From: an uncultured Mucilaginibacter sp.
Lineage (GTDB): Bacteria > Bacteroidota > Bacteroidia > Sphingobacteriales > Sphingobacteriaceae
Assembly (NCBI RefSeq): GCF_946481715.1
Contig: NZ_CAMLOV010000068.1
Location: forward strand, 1-26,072
Length of the DNA: 26,072 bases
Reading direction: 5' to 3'
Positions 18,171 to 25,416 of this stretch are shown here, in pieces (the first letter of the stretch is position 1; each line of letters starts with the position of its first letter). Made by a program: the position numbers and the translations under genes. Below the pieces are notes generated by a model. It saw only the letters and a list, made by a program, of their open reading frames with translations, did no database searches and was not told the origin of the DNA.

Positions 18171-18312
18171 CGCAGAAAAGTTAATACGCCCCATTCCTGC
18201 TGATCTCAATATTCGGGTAATGGTGCTTTATATCAGGTGTTTGGCGTTAAGTGTTATAATATTATAGATCGACCGTTAGCTGGTTGATTTGAGATAATGG
18301 TGCTTAATTGGT

Positions 18313-18343
18313 AACGCGGCGGATGAAATCCGGGGCGTTTTTT
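18313..18343 (+). terminator. Rho-independent terminator after the phosphatase gene
   Basis: AACGC and CGGAT pair with ATCCG and GCGTT around a GAA loop (a GG/GG internal mismatch sits between them), followed by a T run. It lies about 140 bp after the phosphatase stop codon. Confidence 0.75.
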
Positions 18344-18491
18344 GAGTGCTGGATTTTGTCTGGCAAAAAAATACAATTTATGGTGAGTCAGCATTAAAGG
18401 TACCCTTCAACTAAGCGTATGCACTTATCAAAAAAAGCAACAAATTTTTGAAGCGGTTATGGCCATATAGCGTAAATGTAAATACTAATAG

Positions 18492-18499
18492 TAAATTTG
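18492..18499 (+). promoter_or_regulatory. -7 promoter element (TAAATTTG) before the RRM gene
   Basis: An exact TAnnTTTG match that would give an approximately 80-nt leader before the RRM start at 18587. A second match, TACTTTTG at 18558-18565, would give a leader of only about 15 nt. Confidence 0.45.
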
Positions 18500-18586
18500 C
18501 AGGCATAAACCCCCTGATGCAACAATTTTACGCTGTTAATGGCGTACTATTCTCTTTTACTTTTGTTACTTATTGCACGTTTTGAA

Positions 18587-18946
18587 ATGATAAAATTATT
18601 TGTTGGTGGGTTCTCACTTGACATAACCGAACTGGAACTGGTTCAGCTATTCGATCCGCATTGTAATGTGGTTACCATTAAAATAGTCCGCGATAAAAAA
18701 ACACGGGTGTGTAAAGGTTACGCGTTTTTAGAAGTTGCTACCATGGAGGAGGCCGAAAACGCGGCAATTCAACTGGATGGCAGCCCTATCGGCGACCGCA
18801 ACCTTACCGTTAATATTGTAAGGGAAGAAGATATTAAAAAGAAACCATCGCCATCATCTTTTACCCGCAGGCCTGTTTCGCCAGGATATGCGCGCCCGGC
18901 AGAGAGCCAGCCGGCCGGCTTAAGGCCAAGGCGGCCGCGTAAGTAA
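18587..18946 (+). CDS. RRM-domain RNA-binding protein
   Basis: A 119-residue cytoplasmic protein with one RNA recognition motif: RNP2 LFVGGF at 4-9 and RNP1 KGYAFLEV at 43-50, with the usual acidic and hydrophobic spacing. A low-complexity basic tail rich in Pro, Arg and Ser (about 85-119) ends in RPRRPRK. Such small RRM proteins are common in Bacteroidota, which often lack Hfq, and may act as general RNA chaperones. The start at 18587 is chosen because MIKLFVGGF begins the domain as in relatives; an in-frame ATG at 18539 would add a hydrophobic extension of 16 residues that makes little sense. It is probably transcribed alone. Confidence 0.9.
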   Translation: MIKLFVGGFSLDITELELVQLFDPHCNVVTIKIVRDKKTRVCKGYAFLEVATMEEAENAAIQLDGSPIGDRNLTVNIVREEDIKKKPSPSSFTRRPVSPGYARPAESQPAGLRPRRPRK

Positions 18947-18974
18947 CGGCGTTTATTAGCATTTTTTTTACTGA

Positions 18975-19231
18975 CTAATGGTCGAACTTTATTAGGTGCG
19001 TTTCTTTTGTGATTTTGCCCTTTTCGTTCTCAAAACCGGCAAATAGCTTCAAGTAATGTTTGCCAAATAAATCGCTGTCGACACAACTTCCTAAGTATCC
19101 GCAAAATTTATTGCAATCAGCTTACTATCCCTTACAGCAACGGCTTTGCTTTTGGCTGGCTCGCTTTTTTGACGGCAAGAAACTGCCAGTGCGGTAATGG
19201 TCAGGATAGTTATAATATATTCCGATCGCAA
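18975..19231 (-). pseudogene. Small lipoprotein gene with a frameshift
   Basis: On the minus strand, a frame from a TTG at 19231 reads MRSEYIITILTITALAVSC, a lipoprotein signal with a cysteine at 19. It continues RQKSEPAKSKAVAV and stops at 19091. Just before that stop a second frame becomes open and protein-like (GSCVDSDLFGKHYLKLFAGF, then ENEKGKITKETHLIKFDH) and ends at 18975. A single-base shift near 19095 would join them into one protein of about 85 residues. The family is unknown. It could be a real decayed gene or a sequence error. Confidence 0.5.
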
Positions 19232-19420
19232 AATATCTAACGGTTTAGTGTCGCAGCCGCTTCAATAAACTGCTGCAAACAAATACGCCGTTAAGGGCAT
19301 GTTATGGTTGTTTGCAGGGTTTAAATGCTGTATGCCGAACAGCCTGTGCAGCTTGTTTTTAACCTATTACCTTTAGTGCTTATTATTAATCATTTGCACC
19401 CACCATTAATGCCTTAACCC

Positions 19421-20452
19421 ATGCTGAATAGGAGAAAATTCATACAAAAGAGTTTAATAACCGGCGTAGCGCTGCACATGCTGCCCAAAGCATTATTTGC
19501 AGGCACTGCCGAAGAATTGGTAATGACGGTTACCGGCCCAATCCGCCCGGGCGATATGAAATTTACTTTAACGCATGAGCATGTACTGGCCGATTTTATA
19601 GGTGCCGAAAAATATAGTAAAGATCGCTATAAAGCCGATGAGGTGTATGCGCGCGCCTTGCCTTTCCTTACGGATGTTAAAAGCCGCGGCTGCGTAACCT
19701 TTGTAGATTGCGCGCCGGCATACCTTGGGCGCGACGTGAAATTGTTTAAACGCCTGGCCATTGCATCCGGATTGAATTTTATAACCAATACCGGCTACTA
19801 TGGCGCTGTTAACGAGAAGTTTTTACCTCCGCAGGCCTACACAGAAACCGCAGCCCAAATTGCCGCCCGCTGGACTGATGAGTTTAAAAATGGAATAGAA
19901 GGCACTGGCATAAAACCGGGGTTTATAAAAACCAGTGTGGATAAAGCACCGCTGACGCCAACCCAGCGTAAAATGGTGGAGGCTGCGGCATTAACGCATT
20001 TGGCCACAGGGCTTACCATTGCCATACACACCGGCGACGGCGAAGCCGCTAACGAGCAATTGCAAATATTGGCGGCAAAAGGTGTTGCGCCGGAAGCCCG
20101 GATTTGGGTGCATGCCCAAAACGAAACCGGTAAAGCTTATCACATAGCAACGGCCCGGCAAAAAGGCTGGGTATCTTTTGATGGCGTTAACCCCGAAACT
20201 ATACAGGCTAACCTAACGTTCCTTCAAAATATGAAGACGGAAGGTTTGTTGGGCAATGTGCTGGTTTCGCAGGATTCGGGGTGGTATAATGTGGGCGAGC
20301 CAAACGGTGGGAATTACAAAGACTACAACACCATATTTACCCAATTTATACCCGAACTAAAGCAAAATGGGTTCACTCAGCAAGAGATAGATAGGATATT
20401 TATAGTTAACCCGGCTAAGGCCTTTACCATCAGGGTGCGGAAACTAAATTGA
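19421..20452 (+). CDS. Phosphotriesterase-family metal-dependent hydrolase, Tat-type signal
   Basis: A 343-residue amidohydrolase-superfamily enzyme. The N-terminus NRRKFIQKSLITGVALHMLPKALFA looks like a Tat signal, suggesting export folded to the periplasm. All six metal-centre residues of the phosphotriesterase fold are seen: H52 and H54 in LTHEHV, K170 (carbamylated lysine) in GFIKTSVD, H203 in IAIHTGDG, H231 in WVHAQNE and D285 in VSQDSGW. Family members hydrolyse lactones, phosphoesters or acyl groups, so the physiological reaction cannot be assigned more closely. The preceding 190 bp (19232-19420) show no gene. The next gene, a sigma factor, starts 159 bp later and is probably a separate unit. 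Confidence 0.92.
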   Translation: MLNRRKFIQKSLITGVALHMLPKALFAGTAEELVMTVTGPIRPGDMKFTLTHEHVLADFIGAEKYSKDRYKADEVYARALPFLTDVKSRGCVTFVDCAPAYLGRDVKLFKRLAIASGLNFITNTGYYGAVNEKFLPPQAYTETAAQIAARWTDEFKNGIEGTGIKPGFIKTSVDKAPLTPTQRKMVEAAALTHLATGLTIAIHTGDGEAANEQLQILAAKGVAPEARIWVHAQNETGKAYHIATARQKGWVSFDGVNPETIQANLTFLQNMKTEGLLGNVLVSQDSGWYNVGEPNGGNYKDYNTIFTQFIPELKQNGFTQQEIDRIFIVNPAKAFTIRVRKLN

Positions 20453-20611
20453 GGCATGCCCGGCTCAAATTGGACGCGGCCTTTAGCGAATTTATGCGCA
20501 TTTGTTTTTTTCGGATGGATAACGCAGGGCTATTCGTTACAAAAATTTCCCGTTTTCAAAATAAACTTGTAATTATGCTGTACCAATTCATCAACCATTT
20601 TTTGTCCATTT

Positions 20612-21202
20612 ATGCTTCCGGAACAGGAATATCAAATGTGGCCCGATGCAGACCTTTTAGAGCTGCTGAGGCTGGATGACCGCAAGGCATTTGAGGTACT
20701 GTACAAAAAATATTCGCCCAGGCTTTATTACGCTGCGTATAATTTATTCAGGGATAAGGATGTTTGCGAGGATTTGGTGCAGGAACTTTTTATAGACCTT
20801 TGGACAAAGCGCAACAATCTCAACATCACCTCGCTGGAATGGTATTTAAAGGTGGCCATAAAAAACCGGGTACTGATGTATATCCGCACGCAAAGGGCAA
20901 CTTTAGATGTATCTGCCATAGAAGTACTTGCAGAAAAGTACAGCGCCGATAGCCAATTGCTGCAACACGATATTAGCCGGGTATTGGACGATAACGTTGC
21001 CCAACTGCCCGAAAAATGCCGGCAGATATTTACCCTCAGCCGTAAAGAATACCTCAGCAATAAAGAGATAGCAACCCGCTTGGGCATATCTATAAAAACG
21101 GTAGAAAACCAAATGACCATCGCCCTGCGCTACCTCCGCACCGGCCTAACCGACTACTTGCCCTCGGTAGCTATAGTGTTGCTGATGCATTTGCTGCAAT
21201 AG
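20612..21202 (+). CDS. ECF RNA polymerase sigma factor, FecI type
   Basis: A 196-residue sigma-70 family member with region 2 (AFEVLYKKYSPRLYYAAYNLFRDKDVCEDLVQELFIDLW) and region 4 (LPEKCRQIFTLSRKEYLSNKEIATRLGISIKTVENQMTIALRYLR). It matches the expanded Bacteroidota group that works with FecR anti-sigma factors and SusC/SusD-type outer membrane systems. Such genes nearly always lie just before fecR. Here the next + strand gene, a fecR, lies 4.3 kb away beyond a minus-strand block. The start could also be the ATG at 20636; the 20612 ATG is used as the first in frame. The C-terminus (VAIVLLMHLLQ) is normal for the group, so the gene looks intact. Confidence 0.94.
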   Translation: MLPEQEYQMWPDADLLELLRLDDRKAFEVLYKKYSPRLYYAAYNLFRDKDVCEDLVQELFIDLWTKRNNLNITSLEWYLKVAIKNRVLMYIRTQRATLDVSAIEVLAEKYSADSQLLQHDISRVLDDNVAQLPEKCRQIFTLSRKEYLSNKEIATRLGISIKTVENQMTIALRYLRTGLTDYLPSVAIVLLMHLLQ

Positions 21203-21210
21203 CGATTACG

Positions 21211-22008
21211 CTACACCCTCGGTACCCTGTAATTCAAACCTGCGGTTGTGCCGCCGGTTACATCGATAGTACAACCCGTTATTTTGCCTGCCATATCTGA
21301 TGCCAGGAAAACGGCGGTATTGGCAATATCGGCCATTAGCGGCAGTTGTTTTAGCATGCTATCGTTTTCCATTTGGCTTAGTACGCCGCCCATCACATCC
21401 GGAATGCTATCGAGTGCATCTTTAAACACCTTTGAATCGGGCGAGCCGCCCGAACGGATATTCACCACGCGTATGCCATAAACACCAAGCTCGGATGCCA
21501 GGTTGCGCGAAAAGCTTTCCAGCGCGCAGCAGGCCGCAGCAAAGCCACCTGTAAAAGGGTAACCAATGCCGCCCGGTGTTGCCGTAAGCGATATAATTAC
21601 ACCGAAGCCTTGTTTCATCATGGCGTTACCTGCCGCCTTTGCGGTTAGGAAACGCGTTTGCAGGGTTTGGGTTACAGGGAGAACAAACTCATCCACAGTG
21701 AGGCTAACCAAGGGCACCCCCTGCTTAACATTTACCCCCACAGCATTAAACGACACATCCACCGTGCCTGCTTTTTGAATAAGCGCATCCAGATGGCTGT
21801 TAATAGCATTTTCGTCAAACGCATCTACCTCTGCAACTTCGGCCATTCCGCCGTTTGCGATGATCTCATCCGATACTTTTTGTACCGAAGCCAGGTTGTG
21901 CCCTGTTAAAAATACTTTAGCACCTGCTTTGGCAAAAGCTTTAGCCACCGCGCTGCCCAGCGAGCCACTTGCTCCGTATATTACAGCATTTTTATTTTGA
22001 AGCATCAT
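21211..22008 (-). CDS. SDR-family protein lacking the catalytic Tyr-Lys pair
   Basis: A 265-residue short-chain dehydrogenase/reductase fold. The start is set at the ATG of 22008, two bases after the upstream reductase gene ends; an upstream ATG at 22041 would overlap that gene. The nucleotide motif GASGSLG, the NAVGV motif and the C-terminal TGCTIDVTGGTTAG are present. Where active SDRs carry YxxxK, this protein has GFAAACCALESF, so Tyr is Phe (156) and Lys is Cys (160), and the active-site serine position is also altered. It may be a divergent enzyme, a binding protein or a decayed member. It is co-transcribed with the DHFR-like gene and ends 8 bp from the convergent sigma factor gene. Confidence 0.88.
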   Translation of the reverse strand: MMLQNKNAVIYGASGSLGSAVAKAFAKAGAKVFLTGHNLASVQKVSDEIIANGGMAEVAEVDAFDENAINSHLDALIQKAGTVDVSFNAVGVNVKQGVPLVSLTVDEFVLPVTQTLQTRFLTAKAAGNAMMKQGFGVIISLTATPGGIGYPFTGGFAAACCALESFSRNLASELGVYGIRVVNIRSGGSPDSKVFKDALDSIPDVMGGVLSQMENDSMLKQLPLMADIANTAVFLASDMAGKITGCTIDVTGGTTAGLNYRVPRV

Positions 22009-22010
22009 AT

Positions 22011-22565
22011 TTACTGTTTTACATAATGAAGCGCCACGCAACCCGATTTAAATATCTTCGAGTCCACAAGTTTTAAGCCTAATGCCTGCGGCAGGTTGAT
22101 GCCGCGCAACAGCCGGGTTCCTTCTCCGGCGATAAAAGGTTGAACCACAAAATGGTACTCGTCAACCAGGCCAAGCGCTATCAGGTGCGAAGAAAGCGCC
22201 ACCCCGCCAAGCGAAATAGGCTTCCCTTCGTCTTGCTTTAATTTCAATATTTCTTCTTCGGGCTTCGCGCGACTAAGGGTAGAGTTTTTGTCGTCAACGC
22301 TCTCCAACGTTTGGGAGAAAACAAGTTTGGGTATTGAATCAAACACCCGGGCAAATTCGTTGGAAGTTTTGCCCATCGATTGGTTTTTTGCAACCTCGGG
22401 CCAGAAAGGTACCATCAATTCATAAGTTTTACGCCCGTAGGCCAACAGGCCCATACCGCTCAGCAGTTCAGTAAAATACTCGTGCAATTCTTCATCAGCA
22501 ATTCCTTTGGTGTGGTCGCAGCAGCCATCTATGGTAATGTTGGTGGCATATATTACTTTTCTCAT
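22011..22565 (-). CDS. DHFR-like (RibD C-terminal) reductase
   Basis: A 184-residue protein of the RibD C-terminal/dihydrofolate reductase-like family: MRKVIYATNITIDGCCDH start, LLAYGRKTYELM near 40-51, KLVFSQTLESV near 80-90, and GKPISLGGVALSSHLIALGLVDEYHFVVQPFIAGEGTRLL near 114-155. These proteins bind NADPH, and many have unknown substrates. It is the first gene of a two-gene unit with the SDR that follows by two bases. Upstream is a long palindrome placed between a TATTTTTG promoter element and the start codon, so a dedicated repressor is likely. No obvious link to the neighbouring arsenic operon. Confidence 0.9.
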   Translation of the reverse strand: MRKVIYATNITIDGCCDHTKGIADEELHEYFTELLSGMGLLAYGRKTYELMVPFWPEVAKNQSMGKTSNEFARVFDSIPKLVFSQTLESVDDKNSTLSRAKPEEEILKLKQDEGKPISLGGVALSSHLIALGLVDEYHFVVQPFIAGEGTRLLRGINLPQALGLKLVDSKIFKSGCVALHYVKQ

Positions 22566-22579
22566 GTGCCTGGTTTTAG

Positions 22580-22618
22580 TTTTGATTTACTGAATAGGTT
22601 ATTTAGTAAATATCAAAA
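22580..22618. promoter_or_regulatory. Palindromic operator before the DHFR-SDR unit
   Basis: ATTTACTGAATA (22585-22596) and TATTTAGTAAAT (22600-22611) form an inverted repeat with one mismatch in 12 and a 3-bp centre, flanked by TTTTGAT and ATCAAAA. On the minus strand a TATTTTTG -7 element occupies 22621-22614, so the palindrome covers the likely transcript start, a typical repressor position. Confidence 0.6.
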
Positions 22619-22706
22619 ATAAAAGAATGCATTGATCAGTTTGAGGGCTATTGCGACAAAAAAACGGCGTTTTAAGCCAGAAGCTATTGAAGATATAATT
22701 AACAAT

Positions 22707-23357
22707 TTATACTGTCGCGCTATAGGTAAGGTATTTCCAGGTGGGTATAGCTAAGGCGGATCCGGCAACAGGCGCAACAATATACAACCAAAGGTGCTCC
22801 GTATGGCCCGAAACGATTGCCGGCGCAATAGAGCGGGCGGGGTTCATGGATGCACCACAGATAGGGCCTGCAAACATGGCTTCCAGCCCAATTACCGCAC
22901 CAATGGCAATACCGGCAAACTGCCCTTGTTCTTTACTGCCTTGCGCCACGTTCATGATCACCAGCATTAAAAAGTAGGTCAAGAGTAATTCGAGGATAAA
23001 CGACTGCATATCGGTGCCTGCCGGCATTGTTGCACCCAATAATGGGCTGGTGGGGAAAAGAAATTTAAGCGTGAGGCTGGCCAATACTGCCCCAGCTACC
23101 TGGCTAATGATATACCCGGGCAGCAGCCGGGCCTTAAAACGGCCCGCTATGGTAAAAGCGATACTTACCGCAGGGTTGATATGGCAGCCCGATACGTTGC
23201 CAATACTGTAGATCAAACTCATTACAATTAACCCCCAGGTAATGGCTACGCCTACGTGGCTTACGGCACCGCCCGTTTGCTGATCGATCACCATAGCGCC
23301 CGTGCCGCAAAAGACAAGTATAAACGTGCCGATCAACTCGGCCATACATTTCCTCAC
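22707..23357 (-). CDS. Aquaporin-family channel, likely arsenite exit channel of the ars operon
   Basis: A 216-residue MIP-family membrane channel with six hydrophobic helices and both half-helix NPA motifs: SGCHINPAVSIAF near 56-68 and GASMNPARSIAPA near 168-180. It overlaps the arsC stop region by four bases, so it is translated with arsC. No ArsB or Acr3 efflux pump is present. In rhizobia an aquaporin (AqpS) takes the pump's place: arsenate is reduced inside and arsenite leaves through the channel down its gradient. The same role is inferred here. The 141 bp beyond the gene carry the palindrome and promoter of the next unit. Confidence 0.88.
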   Translation of the reverse strand: MRKCMAELIGTFILVFCGTGAMVIDQQTGGAVSHVGVAITWGLIVMSLIYSIGNVSGCHINPAVSIAFTIAGRFKARLLPGYIISQVAGAVLASLTLKFLFPTSPLLGATMPAGTDMQSFILELLLTYFLMLVIMNVAQGSKEQGQFAGIAIGAVIGLEAMFAGPICGASMNPARSIAPAIVSGHTEHLWLYIVAPVAGSALAIPTWKYLTYSATV

Positions 23358-23770
23358 GCTATATGTGCTTTTATAAAATCGGCGGAGTAAACTTTTATCA
23401 TGTCCCTCACCCGGCGAAACTCGTGCATTACCTCTTCGGGGTTGCCTGTTGCTTTAGCGGGGTCGGGGAAGTTGTAGTGAAAACGTTCTACATTACCGGG
23501 GAAGAAAGGGCAGGCCTCCTTTGCATTATCGCATACGGTGATAACCATATCAAAGGGGATAGCCAGGTACTCATCCACATGGTTTGAGGTGTGGTTGGAA
23601 ATATCAATATGGTCTTCTGCCATCACCTGGATAGCTTTGGGGTTTACGCCGTGCGTTTCGATACCCGCACTGTAGATATTTGCTTTACCACCTGCAAAGT
23701 AACGCAGGTAGCCTTCGGCAATTTGGCTGCGGCAGCTGTTTCCGGTGCACAGCACTAATATGTTTTTCAT
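23354..23770 (-). CDS. arsC: Arsenate reductase, thioredoxin-coupled type
   Basis: A 138-residue low-molecular-weight phosphatase-fold arsenate reductase. The P-loop CTGNSCRS gives nucleophile C8 and R14. The relay cysteines C80 and C87 in VCDNAKEACPFF have the same spacing as Cys10/Cys82/Cys89 of the staphylococcal enzyme, which indicates regeneration by thioredoxin. The FPDP motif supplies the general acid D103. It reduces arsenate to arsenite in the cytoplasm. It lies one base after the acetyltransferase stop and overlaps the aquaporin start, so all are one operon. Confidence 0.95.
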   Translation of the reverse strand: MKNILVLCTGNSCRSQIAEGYLRYFAGGKANIYSAGIETHGVNPKAIQVMAEDHIDISNHTSNHVDEYLAIPFDMVITVCDNAKEACPFFPGNVERFHYNFPDPAKATGNPEEVMHEFRRVRDMIKVYSADFIKAHIA

Positions 23771-23771
23771 T

Positions 23772-24200
23772 TTATGCGATTGATTTTTTCATTACGATTG
23801 CGGATGCCGGGCAAGCATAGCTAAACTCCGAAGATTGCTGTACGGCAGCGGGTACGTCGTCCCGTGTAATTTTAGTAAAGCCTTTTTGCTCAAAGTATGC
23901 AGGCGCGGTTTCTGTCAGCAGGTATAATTCCAGCAGCCCGTTCTGTTTGCTCATGCCCTCCAGATGCGCCAACAGTGTTGTTGCAATACCTGCACGGCGA
24001 TGCTCTGGATTCACAGCTAAAGAACGGAGCAATCCGTAATTTCCATAAACTTCCACGCCGCCAACGCCTGCTACTGTACCATCGTTAGTGGCAACAATAA
24101 AATTATCCAGCGTTTCGGGCAGGTCCGCTACCGGCAGCTTTTCAGCCGCTAACAGTTCAATTATTTTCTCTCTGTGGGGTTGTGCGTTTTCTATCGTCAT
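23772..24200 (-). CDS. arsN2: ArsN2-type GNAT acetyltransferase
   Basis: A 142-residue GNAT acetyltransferase. The acetyl-CoA-binding motif is LRSLAVNPEHRRAGIATTLLAHL (about 69-91), followed by LYLLTETAPAYFEQKGFTKI. This matches the small acetyltransferase that regularly occurs with arsC and arsR genes and is named ArsN2. Its exact substrate is unclear; the related ArsN1 acetylates arsinothricin. The start at 24200 is chosen because MTIENAQPHREK begins the domain and leaves 11 bp to the preceding gene. An upstream ATG at 24242 would overlap the DUF6428 gene by about 30 bases. Confidence 0.85.
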   Translation of the reverse strand: MTIENAQPHREKIIELLAAEKLPVADLPETLDNFIVATNDGTVAGVGGVEVYGNYGLLRSLAVNPEHRRAGIATTLLAHLEGMSKQNGLLELYLLTETAPAYFEQKGFTKITRDDVPAAVQQSSEFSYACPASAIVMKKSIA

Positions 24201-24211
24201 TTTATTTGTAT

Positions 24212-24778
24212 TTAGCAGCAGCCTCCGCCCGGTGTGCAGCAAGCTTCTGCCGGGGCGGCCAGGTTAATTAATTTCACTTTCGGTGTTTCGGCAACCGGGG
24301 CACAGCATTCTTCGCCTTTATCGTTAGTGCCGCAACTGCCGCCACGGGTTTGGGCTTTGCATTGTACCGCATCGGGGCGCAGGTCTATGGTTAACGCTGT
24401 TCCGCTTACTATCATTTCGTTCGGGAACATCTGGCGGGTATCAAATTCCGAATTGCCAAACTCTATCTTTACCGTGCCGTTCGGATCAAGCGGTAGCATT
24501 TTTTCTACAATGTTTACAATGGATAAAGCTTTATCCACCTTCATCGAGCGCTCTTGCTGCTCGCCCTCGGGTACCCATAGCTGCACAATGATCTCCGTCC
24601 AGGCGTTCATCACCCCGCCGCAATCTACCGAAGTAATTGGCGCTTGTTTTATCTCCGTAATATGGTAAGCCGCATCTACCAGTTTGCCTTCGGCGTATTG
24701 AAATTGCAGGTGCAGGCCCGGGTGCTGCAACAAGGTGTCTTTAAAAGTTTTCCAGTTTATCGCTTCTGCTTTATTCAT
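24212..24778 (-). CDS. DUF6428 protein with cysteine-rich tail (ars operon)
   Basis: A 188-residue cytoplasmic protein with no signal peptide. The main part (1-135) includes ITSVDCGGVMNAWTEIIVQLWVP and a second conserved stretch, FGNSEFDTRQMFPNEMIV. It ends in a tail with many cysteines: VQCKAQTRGGSCG, EECCAPV and a final EACCTPGGGCC. It matches the DUF6428 family, frequently next to arsR and arsC in Bacteroidota but without known function. The cysteine pairs could bind As(III) or a metal. An ArsR-type operator 22 bp upstream suggests it has its own arsenic-controlled promoter. Confidence 0.8.
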   Translation of the reverse strand: MNKAEAINWKTFKDTLLQHPGLHLQFQYAEGKLVDAAYHITEIKQAPITSVDCGGVMNAWTEIIVQLWVPEGEQQERSMKVDKALSIVNIVEKMLPLDPNGTVKIEFGNSEFDTRQMFPNEMIVSGTALTIDLRPDAVQCKAQTRGGSCGTNDKGEECCAPVAETPKVKLINLAAPAEACCTPGGGCC

Positions 24779-24799
24779 GGCTTGTTTTTTTTAATATTG

Positions 24800-24815
24800 A
24801 TTGTAATATTGCGAT
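24800..24815. promoter_or_regulatory. ArsR operator, copy before the DUF6428 gene
   Basis: ATTGTAATATTGCGAT matches the reverse complement of the palindrome before arsR in 15 of 16 positions. It lies between the arsR stop and the DUF6428 start, so the operon has a second arsenic-responsive control point. Confidence 0.7.
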
Positions 24816-24833
24816 GGATTTAAGTAAATTTTT

Positions 24834-25163
24834 TTAACAGCAGTTATTCATGTCTTTATAAGACGAGAACAACGCATTTAACTCGTTTTGCAGTTTTTGC
24901 CAGGCTACAGGCTCTATACAATAACAAACGCTCACGCCTTCAATAGTCCCTTGTATCAACCCTGCATTTTTTAATTCTTTTAAATGCTGCGATATGGTTG
25001 CTTGCGCCAGGCCCAGTTCGCCTACCAAATCGCCGCAGATACAGGCATTAACTTTTATCAGTTCCTGCAAAATGGCAATACGCGCCGGGTGTGCTATAGC
25101 TTTCAGCTGCACGGCCAGTTGGTTTTGCGCTTCGGTATAAATTTCTGATTTAGTAATGCCCAT
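24834..25163 (-). CDS. arsR: ArsR-family arsenic-responsive repressor
   Basis: A 109-residue winged-helix protein with the recognition helix QATISQHLKELKNAGLI (about 54-70). The As(III)-binding pair C41 and C43 is in NACICGDLV at the start of the DNA-binding helices, as in classical ArsR. Further cysteines are C80 and C82 (VCYC) and the terminal C108-C109. Binding of arsenite should release it from DNA. A matching palindrome lies 6 bp upstream of its own start and another before the next gene, so it autoregulates. It is the first gene of the operon. Confidence 0.94.
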   Translation of the reverse strand: MGITKSEIYTEAQNQLAVQLKAIAHPARIAILQELIKVNACICGDLVGELGLAQATISQHLKELKNAGLIQGTIEGVSVCYCIEPVAWQKLQNELNALFSSYKDMNNCC

Positions 25164-25169
25164 AATTAT

Positions 25170-25185
25170 ATCGCAATATTACGAT
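25170..25185. promoter_or_regulatory. ArsR operator before arsR
   Basis: ATCGCAATATTACGAT is a near-perfect palindrome ending 6 bp before the arsR start codon. Its reverse complement recurs with one difference before the DUF6428 gene, which marks it as the ArsR binding site. Confidence 0.75.
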
Positions 25186-25278
25186 GAATGAATCAAACAA
25201 CAAAATTATTAGAGATTTATTTTTTTTGGAAGGATAGAAACTTACAACTGTGGCTTAAGTTCTGCGCAAAAATACCAT

Positions 25279-25309
25279 CCAAATGGTGCGACACTGTCGC
25301 GCCATTTGG
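25279..25309. repeat. Large inverted repeat in the arsR-fecR gap
   Basis: CCAAATGGTGCGAC (25279-25292) pairs with GTCGCGCCATTTGG (25296-25309), 13 of 14 positions, with a 3-bp centre. No T run follows. It may be a REP-like element, a transcript end or a protein-binding site. An open frame from 25188 spans it but looks like chance. Confidence 0.5.
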
Positions 25310-25416
25310 GGTTTGTAGTGAATGCCGCGTCGAAAAGCTCACAATGGAAGAATTGGGAAGCCTTCTCACAAGTTAAGCGCCATCCTCCTCCCTCAAAAAA
25401 TATTTTCTTTCCCTTT

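Larger units (their letters stand above)
18171..18586. other. Intergenic region with terminator and promoters
   Basis: About 415 bp without a gene. It holds a rho-independent terminator at 18313-18343 and two TAnnTTTG-type elements before the RRM gene (18492-18499 and 18558-18565). The frame that extends the RRM protein upstream to 18539 is hydrophobic and unlike the family, so it is treated as non-coding. Confidence 0.6.

Noticed and set aside
18539..18586. Upstream in-frame start adding 16 hydrophobic residues to the RRM protein
   Set aside because: The extension overlaps a promoter-like element and the RRM starts naturally at MIKLFVGGF.
22008..22041. Upstream start of the SDR protein
   Set aside because: It would overlap the end of the DHFR-like gene by about 30 bases; the ATG at 22008 directly precedes the nucleotide-binding strand.
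24234..24668. Long + strand frame opposite the DUF6428 gene
   Set aside because: It is antisense to a gene that fits the operon, and its product has no family features.
25188..25376. 62-codon + strand frame between arsR and fecR
   Set aside because: It overlaps a large inverted repeat, starts beside the ArsR operator and has no recognisable family; a chance frame is more likely.
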